64,000 bases of DNA from Aquamicrobium defluvii (GTDB taxonomy: Bacteria > Pseudomonadota > Alphaproteobacteria > Rhizobiales > Rhizobiaceae), in NCBI RefSeq assembly GCF_004363725.1, contig NZ_SNZF01000011.1, positions 28,396-92,395 on the forward strand, in the 5' to 3' direction. Positions 37,144 to 47,888 of the stretch are shown one piece after another. The position numbers and the translations under genes were made by a program. Position 1 is the stretch's first letter, and every line of letters begins with the position of its first letter. A model generated the notes under the pieces. It saw nothing but the letters and a program-made list of their open reading frames with translations. It made no database searches and was not told where the DNA came from.

Positions 37144-37159
37144 TGAAAAACTTTTTTGA
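37144..37159. promoter_or_regulatory. Candidate IclR operator 2
   Basis: TGAAAAACTTTTTTGA, an imperfect palindrome matching operator 1, followed by a further half-site TTGAAAAAT. It is about 65 bases before the gcl ATG and could cover the promoter or the transcription start. Confidence 0.45.
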
Positions 37160-37225
37160 AAAAATTGAAAAATAGAGCGCGCGGTGCCATGCTCGCAGCA
37201 TAGGATCGTGCTGGAGGATACCGCC

Positions 37226-39007
37226 ATGGCCAGAATGCGTGCTGTCGATGCTGCCGTTCTCGTTCTGGAGAAAGAGGGAATTTCCTGCGCCTTCGGCGTG
37301 CCGGGGGCGGCTATCAATCCGCTTTACTCGGCGCTGAAAGCCCGTGACTCCATCCGCCATATCCTTGCGCGGCATGTCGAGGGCGCTTCGCACATGGCCG
37401 AAGGCTATACCCGCGCCGCCAACGGTAACATCGGCCTGTGCCTCGGCACGTCGGGGCCGGCCGGAACCGACATGATCACCGGGCTTTATTCCGCGTCCGC
37501 CGATTCGATTCCCATCCTGTGCATCACGGGGCAGGCACCGCGTGCCCGGCTGACGAAGGAGGATTTTCAGGCGGTTGATATTGCTGCCATTGCGGCGCCC
37601 GTCACCAAATGGGCAGTCACGGTCATGGAACCCTATCTGGTGCCGATGGCCTTGCAGAAGGCGTTTCATCTCATGCGCTCGTCCCGTCCGGGGCCGGTGC
37701 TGATCGACCTGCCGATCGATGTCCAGCTTGCCGAGATCGAGTTCGACATCGACGCCTACGAGCCGTTGCCGGTGTTCCGGCCCGCCATGACGCGTGGCCA
37801 GGCCGAAAAGGCTCTCGCCATGCTCAACGAAGCCGGGAAGCCGCTGATTGTGGCGGGGGGCGGCATCATCAATGCCGACGCATCCGATCTGCTCATCGAG
37901 TTTGCCGAGATCACGGGCGTCCCGGTCATCCCGACACTGATGGGATGGGGCTCCATTCCGGACGATCACCGCCTGATGGCCGGCATGTGCGGGCTTCAGA
38001 CCTCGCATCGCTATGGCAATGCCACCATGCTGGAAGCCGATTTCGTCTTCGGAATCGGCAACCGCTGGGCGAACCGCCACACCGGCTCCATCGACGTTTA
38101 CACCAGGGGCAGGAAGTTCATCCATATCGATATCGAACCGACGCAGATCGGCCGTGTCTTCGCGCCGGATCTTGGCATCGTTTCAGATGCGGGCGCTGCG
38201 CTCAAGGTCCTGCTCGATGTGGCGACCGAATGGAAAACCTCGGGCAGGCTGCGCGACTGGTCGGGCTGGGCGAAGGAATGCCGGCAGCGCAAGAAGACCA
38301 TGAAGCGCAAGACGCATTTCGAGCAGGTGCCTCTGAAACCACAGCGCATCTACGAGGAAATGAACCGGGCGTTTGGACGGGACACCACCTACGTCACCAC
38401 CATCGGGCTCAGCCAGATCGCGGGTGCGCAGTTCCTGCATGTCTACAGGCCGCGCAACTGGATCAATTGCGGGCAGGCCGGCCCCCTCGGCTGGACGCTT
38501 CCTGCCGCGCTCGGTGTTCGGGCGGCGCGGCCGCAAGCCAATATCGTAGCGCTTTCAGGGGATTACGACTTCCAGTTCATGATCGAGGAACTGGCCGTCG
38601 GTGCCCAGCACAAGCTGCCATACATCCATGTCGTGGTGAACAACGCCTATCTGGGCCTCATCCGGCAGGCGCAGCGCGGCTTTGCGATGGACTATGAGGT
38701 CAGCCTCGCCTTCGAGAACATCAACACGGTCGGCCATGCAGAGGTCGGCTACGGGGTCGACCATGTCGCTGTGGCGGAGGCCATGGGCTGCAAGGCTCTG
38801 CGTGTGCGTCGTCCCGAGGAATTCCAGCAGGCTTTCGCCGAAGCGCGGCGGCTGATGGAAGAGCATCAGGTTCCCGTCGTTCTGGAGTTCATACTCGAAC
38901 GCGTCACCAACATCTCCATGGGCACGGAGATCGACAGCATCACCGAGTTCGAGGAGCTGGCAGAGCGCAACGAGGATGCGCCAACCGCCATCGCGATGCT
39001 CGATTGA
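37226..39007 (+). CDS. gcl: Glyoxylate carboligase (tartronate-semialdehyde synthase)
   Basis: ThDP- and FAD-dependent condensation of two glyoxylates to tartronate semialdehyde with CO2 loss. From ATG 37226 (GGAGGA upstream) the protein is 593 residues, the family's usual length. The position normally held by the catalytic Glu of ThDP enzymes is Val51 in [16 protein letters not shown], the hallmark of this enzyme. The ThDP-binding [16 protein letters not shown] and following [10 protein letters not shown] are present near residues 460-490. It is first of a three-gene operon; hyi follows after 24 bases. Confidence 0.97.
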   Translation: MARMRAVDAAVLVLEKEGISCAFGVPGAAINPLYSALKARDSIRHILARHVEGASHMAEGYTRAANGNIGLCLGTSGPAGTDMITGLYSASADSIPILCITGQAPRARLTKEDFQAVDIAAIAAPVTKWAVTVMEPYLVPMALQKAFHLMRSSRPGPVLIDLPIDVQLAEIEFDIDAYEPLPVFRPAMTRGQAEKALAMLNEAGKPLIVAGGGIINADASDLLIEFAEITGVPVIPTLMGWGSIPDDHRLMAGMCGLQTSHRYGNATMLEADFVFGIGNRWANRHTGSIDVYTRGRKFIHIDIEPTQIGRVFAPDLGIVSDAGAALKVLLDVATEWKTSGRLRDWSGWAKECRQRKKTMKRKTHFEQVPLKPQRIYEEMNRAFGRDTTYVTTIGLSQIAGAQFLHVYRPRNWINCGQAGPLGWTLPAALGVRAARPQANIVALSGDYDFQFMIEELAVGAQHKLPYIHVVVNNAYLGLIRQAQRGFAMDYEVSLAFENINTVGHAEVGYGVDHVAVAEAMGCKALRVRRPEEFQQAFAEARRLMEEHQVPVVLEFILERVTNISMGTEIDSITEFEELAERNEDAPTAIAMLD

Positions 39008-39031
39008 ATCCATTTGTGAGGAAATTCTGCC

Positions 39032-39829
39032 ATGCCACGGTTTTCAGCCAATCTTTCCATGCTTTTCGGTGAGCATGAGTTCCTTGACCGCTTCGATGCG
39101 GCGGCGCGCGCTGGCTTCAGCGGGGTGGAGTATCTCAGCCCTTACGACCACGCGCCGGGCGAGGTTTCCGCACGCCTGAAGCAGAACGGGCTGACGCAGG
39201 TGCTGTTCAATCTGCCTTCGGGCGACTGGGCCGCAGGAGAGCGCGGCATCGCCATTCTGCCGGACCGGATCGGGGAGTTTCGCGCAGGCGTCGACAGGGC
39301 AATAGCCTATGCAAATGCGCTGGGTTGCGATCAGGTGAATTGCCTTGCCGGCATCGCCCCCGGCGGAGTTGCGCGCGAGGAACTTGAGAAGGTGTTCGTG
39401 GAGAACCTGAAATATGCGGCGGGAAAGCTTGGGGAGGAAGGCATCCGTCTGCTGATCGAACCGATCAACAACCGCGACATTCCCGGGTTCTTTCTGACCG
39501 GCACCGGGCAGGCGCTCGATGTGATCGAAAAGGTCGCTTCGCCGAACCTCTGGCTTCAGTACGACATTTATCACATGCAGATCATGGAAGGCGATCTCGC
39601 CCGCACGATCGAGGCCAATCTTGGCCGCATCGCGCACATCCAGTTGGCGGACAATCCGGGCCGTCACGAACCGGGTACGGGAGAAATAAACTACCCCTTC
39701 CTGTACGATTTCATCGACCGCCTTGGTTATACCGGCTGGATCGGTGCCGAATACAAGCCGAAGGACGGCACCGAAGCCGGTCTCGGCTGGCTGCGTGAAT
39801 TGACAGCCGGCGACAGCGCGGCGGCCTGA
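39032..39829 (+). CDS. hyi: Hydroxypyruvate isomerase
   Basis: Interconverts hydroxypyruvate and tartronate semialdehyde; a 265-residue TIM-barrel of the xylose-isomerase-like family. Metal-site motifs include LIEPINNRDIPGF (Glu about residue 143), QYDIYHMQIMEGD, HIQLADNPGRHEPGTGEIN, and GAEYKP near the C terminus. The N terminus MPRFSANLSMLF is typical. It lies between gcl and glxR, with 20 bases to the next gene, so the three enzymes form one glyoxylate-to-glycerate route. Confidence 0.95.
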   Translation: MPRFSANLSMLFGEHEFLDRFDAAARAGFSGVEYLSPYDHAPGEVSARLKQNGLTQVLFNLPSGDWAAGERGIAILPDRIGEFRAGVDRAIAYANALGCDQVNCLAGIAPGGVAREELEKVFVENLKYAAGKLGEEGIRLLIEPINNRDIPGFFLTGTGQALDVIEKVASPNLWLQYDIYHMQIMEGDLARTIEANLGRIAHIQLADNPGRHEPGTGEINYPFLYDFIDRLGYTGWIGAEYKPKDGTEAGLGWLRELTAGDSAAA

Positions 39830-39849
39830 GGGATCGAAAGGAGAGGATC

Positions 39850-40734
39850 ATGGAAACAATCGGCTTCATCGGGCTGGGCATCATGGGCGCGCCGATGGCA
39901 GGGCATCTTCTGGATGCCGGCTACACGGTCGTCACCACCGATCACCGTTCCCCGCCGCCTGCGGACCTCTTGGCCAAGGGCCTGAAGACCGTTAGCGGCA
40001 ACAGGGCGGTGGCGCAGGCGGCGGATATCGTCATCACCATGGTGCCGGACACCCCGCAGGTGGATGAGGTGCTGTTCGGCGACGACGGCGCCGCTTCCGG
40101 TCTCTCGAACGGCAAGCTGGTCATCGACATGTCGTCGATTTCACCCATCGCGACGAAGGCGTTCGCAAAAAAGATCAACGAGCTTGGCTGCGATTATCTC
40201 GACGCGCCGGTTTCGGGCGGCGAGGTCGGTGCGAAGGCCGCCTCGCTCACCATCATGGTTGGCGGTGAGGAAAAGCCCTTCGAGCGGGCGCGTTCCATTT
40301 TTGAGAAGCTGGGAAAGAACGTCACGCTTGTCGGCCCGAACAGCGTCGGCCAGACCACCAAGGTCGCCAACCAGATCGTCGTCGCGCTGACCATCGAGGC
40401 CGTTGCCGAAGCGCTTGTATTCGCCTCGAAGGCCGGCGCCGATCCGGCGAGGGTGCGGCAGGCGCTGATGGGCGGGCTGGCTTCGTCGCGCATTCTGGAG
40501 GTTCATGGCGAGCGCATGATCAAGCGTACCTTCGATCCCGGCTTCCGCATCGAACTGCACCAGAAAGACCTCAATCTGGCGCTGGATGGTGCTCGCGCCC
40601 TTGGCGTCGCGCTGCCCAACACCTCGACCGCGCAGCAGCTTTTCAATTCATGCGCGGCCAATGGCGGAGCGAAGGAAGACCATTCGGCAATGGTGCGCGC
40701 TCTGGAACGCATGGCCGGGCATGAGGTGGCCTGA
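39850..40734 (+). CDS. glxR: 2-hydroxy-3-oxopropionate reductase (tartronate semialdehyde reductase)
   Basis: NAD(P)H-dependent reduction of tartronate semialdehyde to D-glycerate. The 294-residue protein belongs to the beta-hydroxyacid dehydrogenase family: N-terminal dinucleotide fold GFIGLGIMGAPMAGHLL (residues 5-21), substrate motif DAPVSGGEVGAKAASLTIMV (about 118-137) and the catalytic Lys in GQTTKVANQIVV (about 171). AAGGAGAGG precedes the start. It closes the gcl operon; a strong hairpin without a T tract follows. Confidence 0.95.
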   Translation: METIGFIGLGIMGAPMAGHLLDAGYTVVTTDHRSPPPADLLAKGLKTVSGNRAVAQAADIVITMVPDTPQVDEVLFGDDGAASGLSNGKLVIDMSSISPIATKAFAKKINELGCDYLDAPVSGGEVGAKAASLTIMVGGEEKPFERARSIFEKLGKNVTLVGPNSVGQTTKVANQIVVALTIEAVAEALVFASKAGADPARVRQALMGGLASSRILEVHGERMIKRTFDPGFRIELHQKDLNLALDGARALGVALPNTSTAQQLFNSCAANGGAKEDHSAMVRALERMAGHEVA

Positions 40735-40781
40735 GCCACCGGGAAAGAAGCCGGCAATCAGCCGCAGCAGGTGGCGGGTGG

Positions 40782-40822
40782 CGAACGGGGCGTTGGGAAT
40801 GTTCCCGCCAGCGCCCCGTTCG
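40782..40822. terminator. Strong hairpin between convergent glxR and rlmB
   Basis: Perfect 11-base stem CGAACGGGGCG / CGCCCCGTTCG, with a smaller GGGA/TCCC stem inside the loop and further pairing GCAGG/CCTGC outside. There is no T tract, so it may work as a structural 3' end or as a Rho-assisted terminator for glxR. Confidence 0.45.
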
Positions 40823-40832
40823 TCCTGCCGCG

Positions 40833-40935
40833 AGAGCAATTCCAGCAAAAATGCGAAGCGGTTTCGCATTCGGAATTGCGTAAAAAAACAAAGGCTGGAG
40901 TGTTTCTGCGCTTCGAGGAAAAGCGGGAATGCTCT
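40833..40935. repeat. Dispersed palindromic repeat, family A copy 2
   Basis: A 103-base element bounded by AGAGCA and TGCTCT, alignable from end to end with the copy at 1031-1131. The shared blocks include AATTCCAGCAAAA, TGCGAAGC and GTTTCTGCG. Its last two bases are part of the TAG stop codon of rlmB on the minus strand (40934-40936). Confidence 0.8.
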
Positions 40936-41821
40936 ACGTGTTCAGAAATTTCCCCGCCGCATAGAGCGCCACAGCCGCGGCGTTCGATACATTGAGCGAG
41001 CGGATTGCGCCGGGCATGTCCAGACGCGCCAGTGCGCTGACGGTCTCGCGTGTCTTGTGCCTCAGGCCCTTGCCTTCCGCCCCGAGGACGAGCGCGATCC
41101 TGTCGCCGGCAAAGGTCTTTTCCAGTTCGGCCGGGCCATCCGAATCGAGGCCGATGCTCTGGAAGCCGGCCTCGTGGAGGGTCTCCAGAGCATCGGCCAG
41201 ATTGCGCACTTCTATATGGTCGATATGCTCCAGCGCGCCCGATGCGGATTTCGCCAGCACTCCGGATTCCGCGGGACTGTGGCGCGTTGTGGTTATGAGC
41301 GCTCCGGCCCCGAACGCCACTGCGGAGCGCAGGATCGCGCCGACATTGTGGGGATCGGTCACCTGATCGAGCACCAGAACCAGCTTTGTGTCCCCGAGCG
41401 CGTCCAGACGCTTTGTCCTGAGCGGTTCGGCCTCGACCAGCACGCCCTGATGAACGGCTTCCGAGCCGGTTATGCGCTCGATATCACGCGGCTCGACCAT
41501 GCGGACGGGAAAGGGCAGGGTGTCCGTTGCGCCGAGTTCGAGACGCTCCGCTGCGTTGCGCGTAACAAGCATGGAGCGCACCTTGCGCGCGGGGTTGGCG
41601 AGCGCCGCGCGCACCGTATGCAGGCCGTAGAGATGCACCAGCCCGTCGCCGGGACCTTCGCCGGGGGCTATCTTGCGCCGGGGCCGGTGCGCAGGCGGCG
41701 CGGCCGCCTTTTCATCGCGCCCCGCTTTTTCATCGCGCCCCGCTTTTCCATCGCGGTAGGCGCGGCGCAGGCGCGCATAGTGGGAATCCTTCGGGGTGCC
41801 GGTTTTCTTCGTGTCGCTCAT
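40934..41821 (-). CDS. rlmB: 23S rRNA 2'-O-ribose methyltransferase (TrmH/RlmB family)
   Basis: A 295-residue SPOUT methyltransferase expected to methylate G2251 of 23S rRNA. A variable, basic N-terminal extension (about residues 1-60) precedes the substrate-binding domain (LYGLHTVRAALANPARKV), then the SPOUT domain with the three family motifs: DQVTDPHNVGAILRSAVAFG, LVLGAEGKGLR and IRSLNVSNAAAVALY. The extension contains a 6-residue tandem repeat, GRDEKAGRDEKA. Family members differ in target, so tRNA methylation is a remote alternative. Its TAG stop is shared with a repeat element. Confidence 0.92.
   Translation of the reverse strand: MSDTKKTGTPKDSHYARLRRAYRDGKAGRDEKAGRDEKAAAPPAHRPRRKIAPGEGPGDGLVHLYGLHTVRAALANPARKVRSMLVTRNAAERLELGATDTLPFPVRMVEPRDIERITGSEAVHQGVLVEAEPLRTKRLDALGDTKLVLVLDQVTDPHNVGAILRSAVAFGAGALITTTRHSPAESGVLAKSASGALEHIDHIEVRNLADALETLHEAGFQSIGLDSDGPAELEKTFAGDRIALVLGAEGKGLRHKTRETVSALARLDMPGAIRSLNVSNAAAVALYAAGKFLNT
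41709..41756. repeat. 18-base tandem repeat inside rlmB
   Basis: Two exact copies of TTTTCATCGCGCCCCGCT (41709-41726, 41727-41744) and a degenerate third. On the coding strand they encode the GRDEKA units in the N-terminal extension. The unit is a multiple of three, so copy-number change keeps the frame. Confidence 0.85.
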
Positions 41822-42013
41822 TGCCGTCCTATAGCGCCGCAGTCAGGCTTTGCCTATGCGGGGCGTGGCCGCAAAAAATCTGCTGAGAAAACCGCTTCGG
41901 CGCGGTTGACACAAAACAACCTTGCGGCCATAAGGCGCTTCGCTGATGACGGGCAACTCGATGAGTTCCGGCATCGGTGCGAATGCCTCGCAGCAAGGCT
42001 CCGTCGGCAGACT

Positions 42014-42098
42014 GGAGGAGTGCCCGAGTGGTTAAAGGGGACGGACTGTAAATCCGTTGGCTTAGCCTACGTTGGTTCAAATCCAACCTCCTCCACCA
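42014..42098 (+). tRNA. tRNA-Tyr (anticodon GTA)
   Basis: Class II tRNA of 85 bases: acceptor GGAGGAG with CTCCTCC, anticodon loop CTGTAAA with GTA, a long variable arm, and T arm GGTTCAAATCC. CCA is encoded. tRNA-Gly follows after 23 bases. Confidence 0.97.
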
Positions 42099-42121
42099 CT
42101 GCCGGACTGGAGACCTGGAAC

Positions 42122-42195
42122 GCGGGTGTAGCTCAATGGTAGAGCAGCAGCCTTCCAAGCTGAATACGTGGGTTCGATTCCCATCACCCGCTCCA
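42122..42195 (+). tRNA. tRNA-Gly (anticodon TCC)
   Basis: Acceptor GCGGGTG pairs with CACCCGC; D arm GCTCAATGGTAGAGC; anticodon loop CTTCCAA with TCC; T arm GGGTTCGATTCCC; CCA encoded. It precedes tuf, so the tRNAs and tuf may be one transcript, as in the tyrT-glyT-tufB order of many proteobacteria. Confidence 0.97.
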
Positions 42196-42409
42196 GTTTC
42201 CCCATCAGAATCGCGGATGGCGCCGGGAAACTGTCTCTCTTACAAATTGGCCGGCAGCTTCCTATATCTGCGTCATTCACCCGCAGTTGCATGATCAGGG
42301 GCAGGGCGGCGGTCCGGTCCGGCCAAAAGACACTTGTGTTTTATGGCCGTTCTCGCTAATCGCCCCGCATCGACTGAACCAAAGGTCCACGCGCCCAGGG
42401 AAAGAGACT

Positions 42410-43585
<1,176 letters not shown>

Positions 43586-43616
43586 AGCTGACGGTTACTG
43601 TCAGCAGAGACATGGG

Positions 43617-43648
43617 AAAGGGCGGCCTTCGGGTCGCCCTTTTTCTTT
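43617..43648 (+). terminator. Rho-independent terminator of tuf copy 1
   Basis: Stem GGGCGGCC / GGTCGCCC with the stable TTCG loop, followed by TTTTTCTTT. It lies about 35 bases after the stop codon. Confidence 0.92.
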
Positions 43649-43660
43649 ATGGTCGCGCTT

Positions 43661-43790
43661 CCGCCTTCCGGGCGGACAGGGAAGTGATCCTGCCCTAACG
43701 CTGTGCCCGAGGAGGATCGGATGAGCGGCCTGTGCCGGCATGTTTGCTGGTAGCCAACGCTATAGCTTTGCCTGTCCGCCCGGAAGGCGG
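43661..43790. repeat. 20-base perfect inverted repeat element in the tuf-tRNA-Trp gap
   Basis: CCGCCTTCCGGGCGGACAGG at 43661-43680 is the exact reverse complement of 43771-43790, with 90 bases between. Inside, GATCCT and AGGATC add a second nested pairing. No gene is visible within. It could be a MITE-like element or a structured RNA. The remaining gap (43586-44004) holds only the tuf terminator and a weaker hairpin near 43808-43845. Confidence 0.7.
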
Positions 43791-44004
43791 CTGCCATCTC
43801 CATGAGCCTCCGGATGACGATTTTTCGCCTCCGGAACGCATCCGGTTGGGCTGGGTTCGTGCAGGAGCGGCCCGGCCTGTTCGGGCGGCTGGGCTTACGG
43901 GTGGGGATGGCGCTTTCCCGCGGCTGTGAGCAAGCGCTTTCTCTCTTTACAGATCGCGTCCGACTCACTAGGAAGCGGCTGTCGCATCGGGATGCGGCCG
44001 ACCT

Positions 44005-44080
<76 letters not shown>

Positions 44081-44215
44081 TTTCCTCGTCGAACAGATGT
44101 CGTTTCGACGATCTATTGCCTTATCGGGCGATTTGCTGCATAAGGCGGTGTGACCGGGACGGGACGACTGGATGGTTCCGATGCGGCACATGATCGTAAA
44201 GCGGATGCTTGCCAC

Positions 44216-44244
44216 TTGCGCGTGCCAAGAATCGGTTTTATGTA
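44216..44244 (+). promoter_or_regulatory. Possible promoter for secE-nusG
   Basis: TTGCGC and TATGTA separated by exactly 17 bases, about 170 bases before secE. The 336-base gap after tRNA-Trp contains no gene; it also holds a GCCTTAT/ATAAGGC hairpin near 44118-44146. Promoter function is inferred from spacing only. Confidence 0.35.
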
Positions 44245-44416
44245 GGAACGAACGGGCACGCGACGCGTGGAGCTGGGAACCTGGCTTTGCGCGTCTGATT
44301 TGCATGAACGAAGCGGCTTGCTGATTCGCGGCAGGTGGCAAGGTTCATATTTCACGTCCCGCCACGCGGGATCATCCAGAGGGTCCGGCCCACGGGTCCT
44401 GAAAGCAGAGCGGCAT

Positions 44417-44620
44417 ATGGCGTCGAAGACAACCAATCCTTTCGTCTTCCTTCAGCAGGTTCGGTCTGAGGCCGGCAAGGTTACGTGGCCTTCGCGGCGC
44501 GAGACGATGATCTCCACCGTCATGGTTCTGATCTTCTCGCTGCTGGCGATGGTCTTCTTTTTTGCCGCCGACCAGCTCATGGGCCTTGCTGTCGAGCTGG
44601 TCCTGGGTATCGGACGCTAA
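44417..44620 (+). CDS. secE: Preprotein translocase subunit SecE
   Basis: Small clamp subunit of the SecYEG channel, 67 residues with one membrane helix, the short form usual outside Enterobacteria. The conserved amphipathic stretch FLQQVRSEAGKVTWPSRRET (residues 11-30) precedes the hydrophobic helix (MVLIFSLLAMVFFFAADQL). nusG begins 27 bases downstream. Confidence 0.96.
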   Translation: MASKTTNPFVFLQQVRSEAGKVTWPSRRETMISTVMVLIFSLLAMVFFFAADQLMGLAVELVLGIGR

Positions 44621-44647
44621 GTTCGGCGATTACGGAGAAGTCCTTAC

Positions 44648-45187
44648 ATGACCGCGCGCTGGTACATCGTCCACGCCTATTCCAACTTCGAGAAGAAGGT
44701 GGCGGACGACATTGAGAACAAGGCCCGCCAGAAGGGGCTGAGCGACAGGATCGAGCAGATCGTGGTGCCGACCGAGAAGGTGGTCGAGGTGCGCCGCGGC
44801 AAGAAGGTCGATGCCGAACGCAAGTTTTTCCCCGGCTACGTGCTGATGAAGGCGGACCTCAACGATGCGGTGATCTCGCTCGTCAAGAATACGCCGCGTG
44901 TTACCGGCTTTCTCGGTGAGGACAAGCACACCGCCAAGCCGATGTTCATCACCGACAAGGAAGCCGAGCGCATTCTGCATCAGGTGCAGGAGGGCGTGGA
45001 GCGTCCCAAGCCTTCCGTTACCTTTGAGGTGGGTGAGGCGATCCGCGTTTCCGACGGTCCTTTCGCATCCTTCAACGGCTTCGTTCAGGAGGTCGACGAG
45101 GAGCGTGCGCGTCTCAAGGTGGAGGTTTCCATCTTTGGTCGTGCCGTGCCGGTGGATCTGGAATTCGGGCAGGTCGAAAAGGGCTGA
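44648..45187 (+). CDS. nusG: Transcription termination/antitermination factor NusG
   Basis: Binds RNA polymerase and couples it to Rho or the ribosome. The 179-residue protein has the N-terminal NGN domain (WYIVHAYSNFEKKVADDIEN, then RKFFPGYVLMKA) and the C-terminal KOW domain (IRVSDGPFASFNGFVQEVDE, then ARLKVEVSIFGR). It is part of the secE-nusG-rplKA order. Confidence 0.97.
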   Translation: MTARWYIVHAYSNFEKKVADDIENKARQKGLSDRIEQIVVPTEKVVEVRRGKKVDAERKFFPGYVLMKADLNDAVISLVKNTPRVTGFLGEDKHTAKPMFITDKEAERILHQVQEGVERPKPSVTFEVGEAIRVSDGPFASFNGFVQEVDEERARLKVEVSIFGRAVPVDLEFGQVEKG

Positions 45188-45353
45188 TCCGTATCTGTGC
45201 CGTCCGGTGGGCGGCATTGAAGGGCGGCGCGCCGTTTGCGTCGCTTGAATGGTGGGAGGTGAGGCGGCTTAGCCGGCTGCTGGAACCGCACCACCGGACT
45301 GCAACCGCCGGCTTTCCCGATCTGGGGCCGGCATGACACAAGGCAGATGAGAG

Positions 45354-45782
45354 ATGGCTAAGAAGATTGCAGGCCAGCTCAAGCTTCAGGTTCCTGCGGG
45401 GTCGGCCACGCCGTCGCCTCCGATCGGTCCTGCGCTTGGTCAGCGTGGCATCAACATCATGGAGTTCTGCAAGGCGTTCAACGCGCAGAGCCAGGAAATG
45501 GAGAAGGGCTCTCCGATTCCGGTGGTGATCACCTATTATCAGGACAAGTCGTTCACCTTCGTCATGAAGACGCCGCCGGTGACCTATTTCCTGAAGAAGG
45601 CCGCCAACCTCAAGTCGGGCTCCAAGGAGCCGGGCAAGGCGAAGGCTGGCCAGATCAGCCGCGAGAAGGTGCGCGAGATCGCCGAAGCCAAGATGAAGGA
45701 TCTCAACGCCAACGACGTGGAAGCGGCGATGCGCATGGTCGAAGGTTCCGCCCGTTCGATGGGCCTGGAAGTGGTGGGCTGA
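45354..45782 (+). CDS. rplK: 50S ribosomal protein L11
   Basis: 142-residue L11, which binds the GTPase-associated region of 23S rRNA. It starts [20 protein letters not shown] and shows [20 protein letters not shown] (proline-rich N domain), then the RNA-binding C domain around [19 protein letters not shown]. Typical length. The rplA gene starts 4 bases after its stop. Confidence 0.98.
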   Translation: MAKKIAGQLKLQVPAGSATPSPPIGPALGQRGINIMEFCKAFNAQSQEMEKGSPIPVVITYYQDKSFTFVMKTPPVTYFLKKAANLKSGSKEPGKAKAGQISREKVREIAEAKMKDLNANDVEAAMRMVEGSARSMGLEVVG

Positions 45783-45786
45783 TCAG

Positions 45787-46485
45787 ATGGCTAAGATTTC
45801 CAAGCGCGTAGCGAAGTCCCGCGAAGGTCTGGACCCGAACAAGGTCTATGCTCTCGAAGAGGCGATCAAGCTCCTGAAGGACCGTTCGTCGGTGAAGTTC
45901 GACGAGACCATCGAAATCTCGATGAATCTCGGTGTCGACCCGCGTCATGCCGACCAGATGGTTCGCGGCGTGGTCAATCTGCCGAATGGCACGGGCCGCG
46001 ATGTCCGCGTCGCCGTGTTCGCCCGTGGCGACAAGGCCGACGAGGCCAAGGCTGCCGGTGCCGATGTGGTCGGCGCGGAAGATCTGGTCGAGATCGTCCA
46101 GAAGGGCGAGATCAACTTCGATCGCTGCATCGCCACGCCGGACATGATGCCGCTGGTCGGCCGTCTCGGCAAGGTGCTCGGCCCGCGCGGCATGATGCCG
46201 AACCCGAAGGTCGGCACCGTGACCACCGATGTGGCGGGTGCGGTCAAGGCTTCGAAGGGCGGCGCCGTCGAGTTCCGCGTCGAGAAGGCCGGTATCGTCC
46301 ATGGCGGCGTCGGCAAGGTTTCCTTCGAGATCAAGGCTCTGGAAGAGAATGTCCGCGCCTTCGCCGATGCGGTCAACAAGGCCAAGCCGACGGGTGCCAA
46401 GGGCATATATGTCAAGCGCGTGGCCCTGTCCTCGACCATGGGCCCGGGCCTCAAGCTGGATGTGGCGTCCCTCGCCATTTCCTGA
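45787..46485 (+). CDS. rplA: 50S ribosomal protein L1
   Basis: 232-residue L1 of the ribosomal stalk, often an autogenous repressor of the rplKA transcript. Family motifs are [20 protein letters not shown], then [20 protein letters not shown] and [20 protein letters not shown]. Directly follows rplK. Confidence 0.98.
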   Translation: MAKISKRVAKSREGLDPNKVYALEEAIKLLKDRSSVKFDETIEISMNLGVDPRHADQMVRGVVNLPNGTGRDVRVAVFARGDKADEAKAAGADVVGAEDLVEIVQKGEINFDRCIATPDMMPLVGRLGKVLGPRGMMPNPKVGTVTTDVAGAVKASKGGAVEFRVEKAGIVHGGVGKVSFEIKALEENVRAFADAVNKAKPTGAKGIYVKRVALSSTMGPGLKLDVASLAIS

Positions 46486-46852
46486 AGCAGTTTCTGAGGA
46501 CCGCCGCGAAAGTGCCGGTCCTCGCTGAAATTCCGGCTCCCGCCCAGGCGGGGTCCGGAAACCGGGATGAAAGTCCCGGAATCCTGTCCGAGATTGCAGG
46601 CGGTCCGCTCCCGAGCGGTCCTTAATCCAAACGGGTCTGCATGAGACGGGTGACGACCGGACACAGGAGGGGTTTCCTCCGAAGAAAGGTTCGAACCGTG
46701 TGTGCCTTTTGTCTGTACGCCTCCGGGCGTGGCGGAAAGGGGACAGGATCCTCGAGCGCTGACCGTGAAAGTCCGAAAGGGCCGGACCGGCCGGCAAAAG
46801 GCAACCCGACGCCCGCTTCGCGAATGTTGCGGGGGTCAACTGGAGATAGGCA
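46486..46852 (+). promoter_or_regulatory. rplJ leader region (probable L10 autoregulatory leader)
   Basis: 367 bases without a gene between rplA and rplJ. Several self-complementary segments are visible, including GGACCGCTCGGGAGCGGACC-like pairing near 46600-46622 and GGAGGGGTTTCCTCC near 46666-46681. In bacteria this leader usually binds the L10(L12) complex to repress rplJL. That role is inferred from position; the consensus kink-turn was not verified. It also likely contains the rplJ promoter. Confidence 0.45.
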
Positions 46853-47371
46853 GTGGATAGAGCGGAAAAACGCGAACTCGTCGCGGGTCTGAACGACGCC
46901 TTCAAGGGCGCCGGTTCGGTCATCGTGGCCCACTATGCCGGTATCACCGTTGCGCAGATGAATGATCTTCGTACGAAGATGCGTGCTGCCGGCGGAACCG
47001 TCAAAGTCGCGAAGAACCGCCTCGCCAGGATCGCTCTTCAGGGCACGGAATCCGAAAGCATCATCGAGCTGTTCAAGGGACAGACGCTGATCGCCTATTC
47101 GGACGATCCGGTTGCGGCTCCGAAGGTCGCGTCCGAATTCGCCAAGGGCAATGACAAGCTTGTCATTCTCGGCGGCGCTATGGGCAAGACCTCGCTCGAT
47201 GCCGATGGTGTGAAGGCTCTGGCCTCGCTCCCGTCGCTCGACGAGCTGCGTGCACGTTTGGTGGGCATGATTTCCACCCCGGCAACCCGGATTGCACAGG
47301 TCGTCAACGCACCGGCAGGCAATGTCGTGCGCGTTATCGGCGCTTATGCCCGGAAGGACGAGGCGGCGTGA
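46853..47371 (+). CDS. rplJ: 50S ribosomal protein L10
   Basis: 172-residue stalk protein that anchors L7/L12 dimers. It begins with a GTG codon, [19 protein letters not shown], as usual in this group, preceded by GGAGATAGG. Other motifs: [20 protein letters not shown] and [20 protein letters not shown] near the C-terminal helix that binds L12. Confidence 0.97.
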   Translation: MDRAEKRELVAGLNDAFKGAGSVIVAHYAGITVAQMNDLRTKMRAAGGTVKVAKNRLARIALQGTESESIIELFKGQTLIAYSDDPVAAPKVASEFAKGNDKLVILGGAMGKTSLDADGVKALASLPSLDELRARLVGMISTPATRIAQVVNAPAGNVVRVIGAYARKDEAA

Positions 47372-47425
47372 GGCCGTTCCTCGCCAAACATCAACACGTT
47401 CGAATCTTATTGAAGGAAAAGAAAA

Positions 47426-47800
<375 letters not shown>

Positions 47801-47888
47801 CAGCTTGGGTTCCGGCGGGCGGCCTTGTCGCTGCCCGCCACCTCTCTTCAGGGGGAAGGACCCGGCGGTTGTGTTGGAGAACCTTTTT

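Noticed and set aside
43661..43790. CRISPR or insertion sequence at the inverted repeat
   Set aside because: There are only two arms, in inverted orientation, no regular spacers, and no transposase frame between them.
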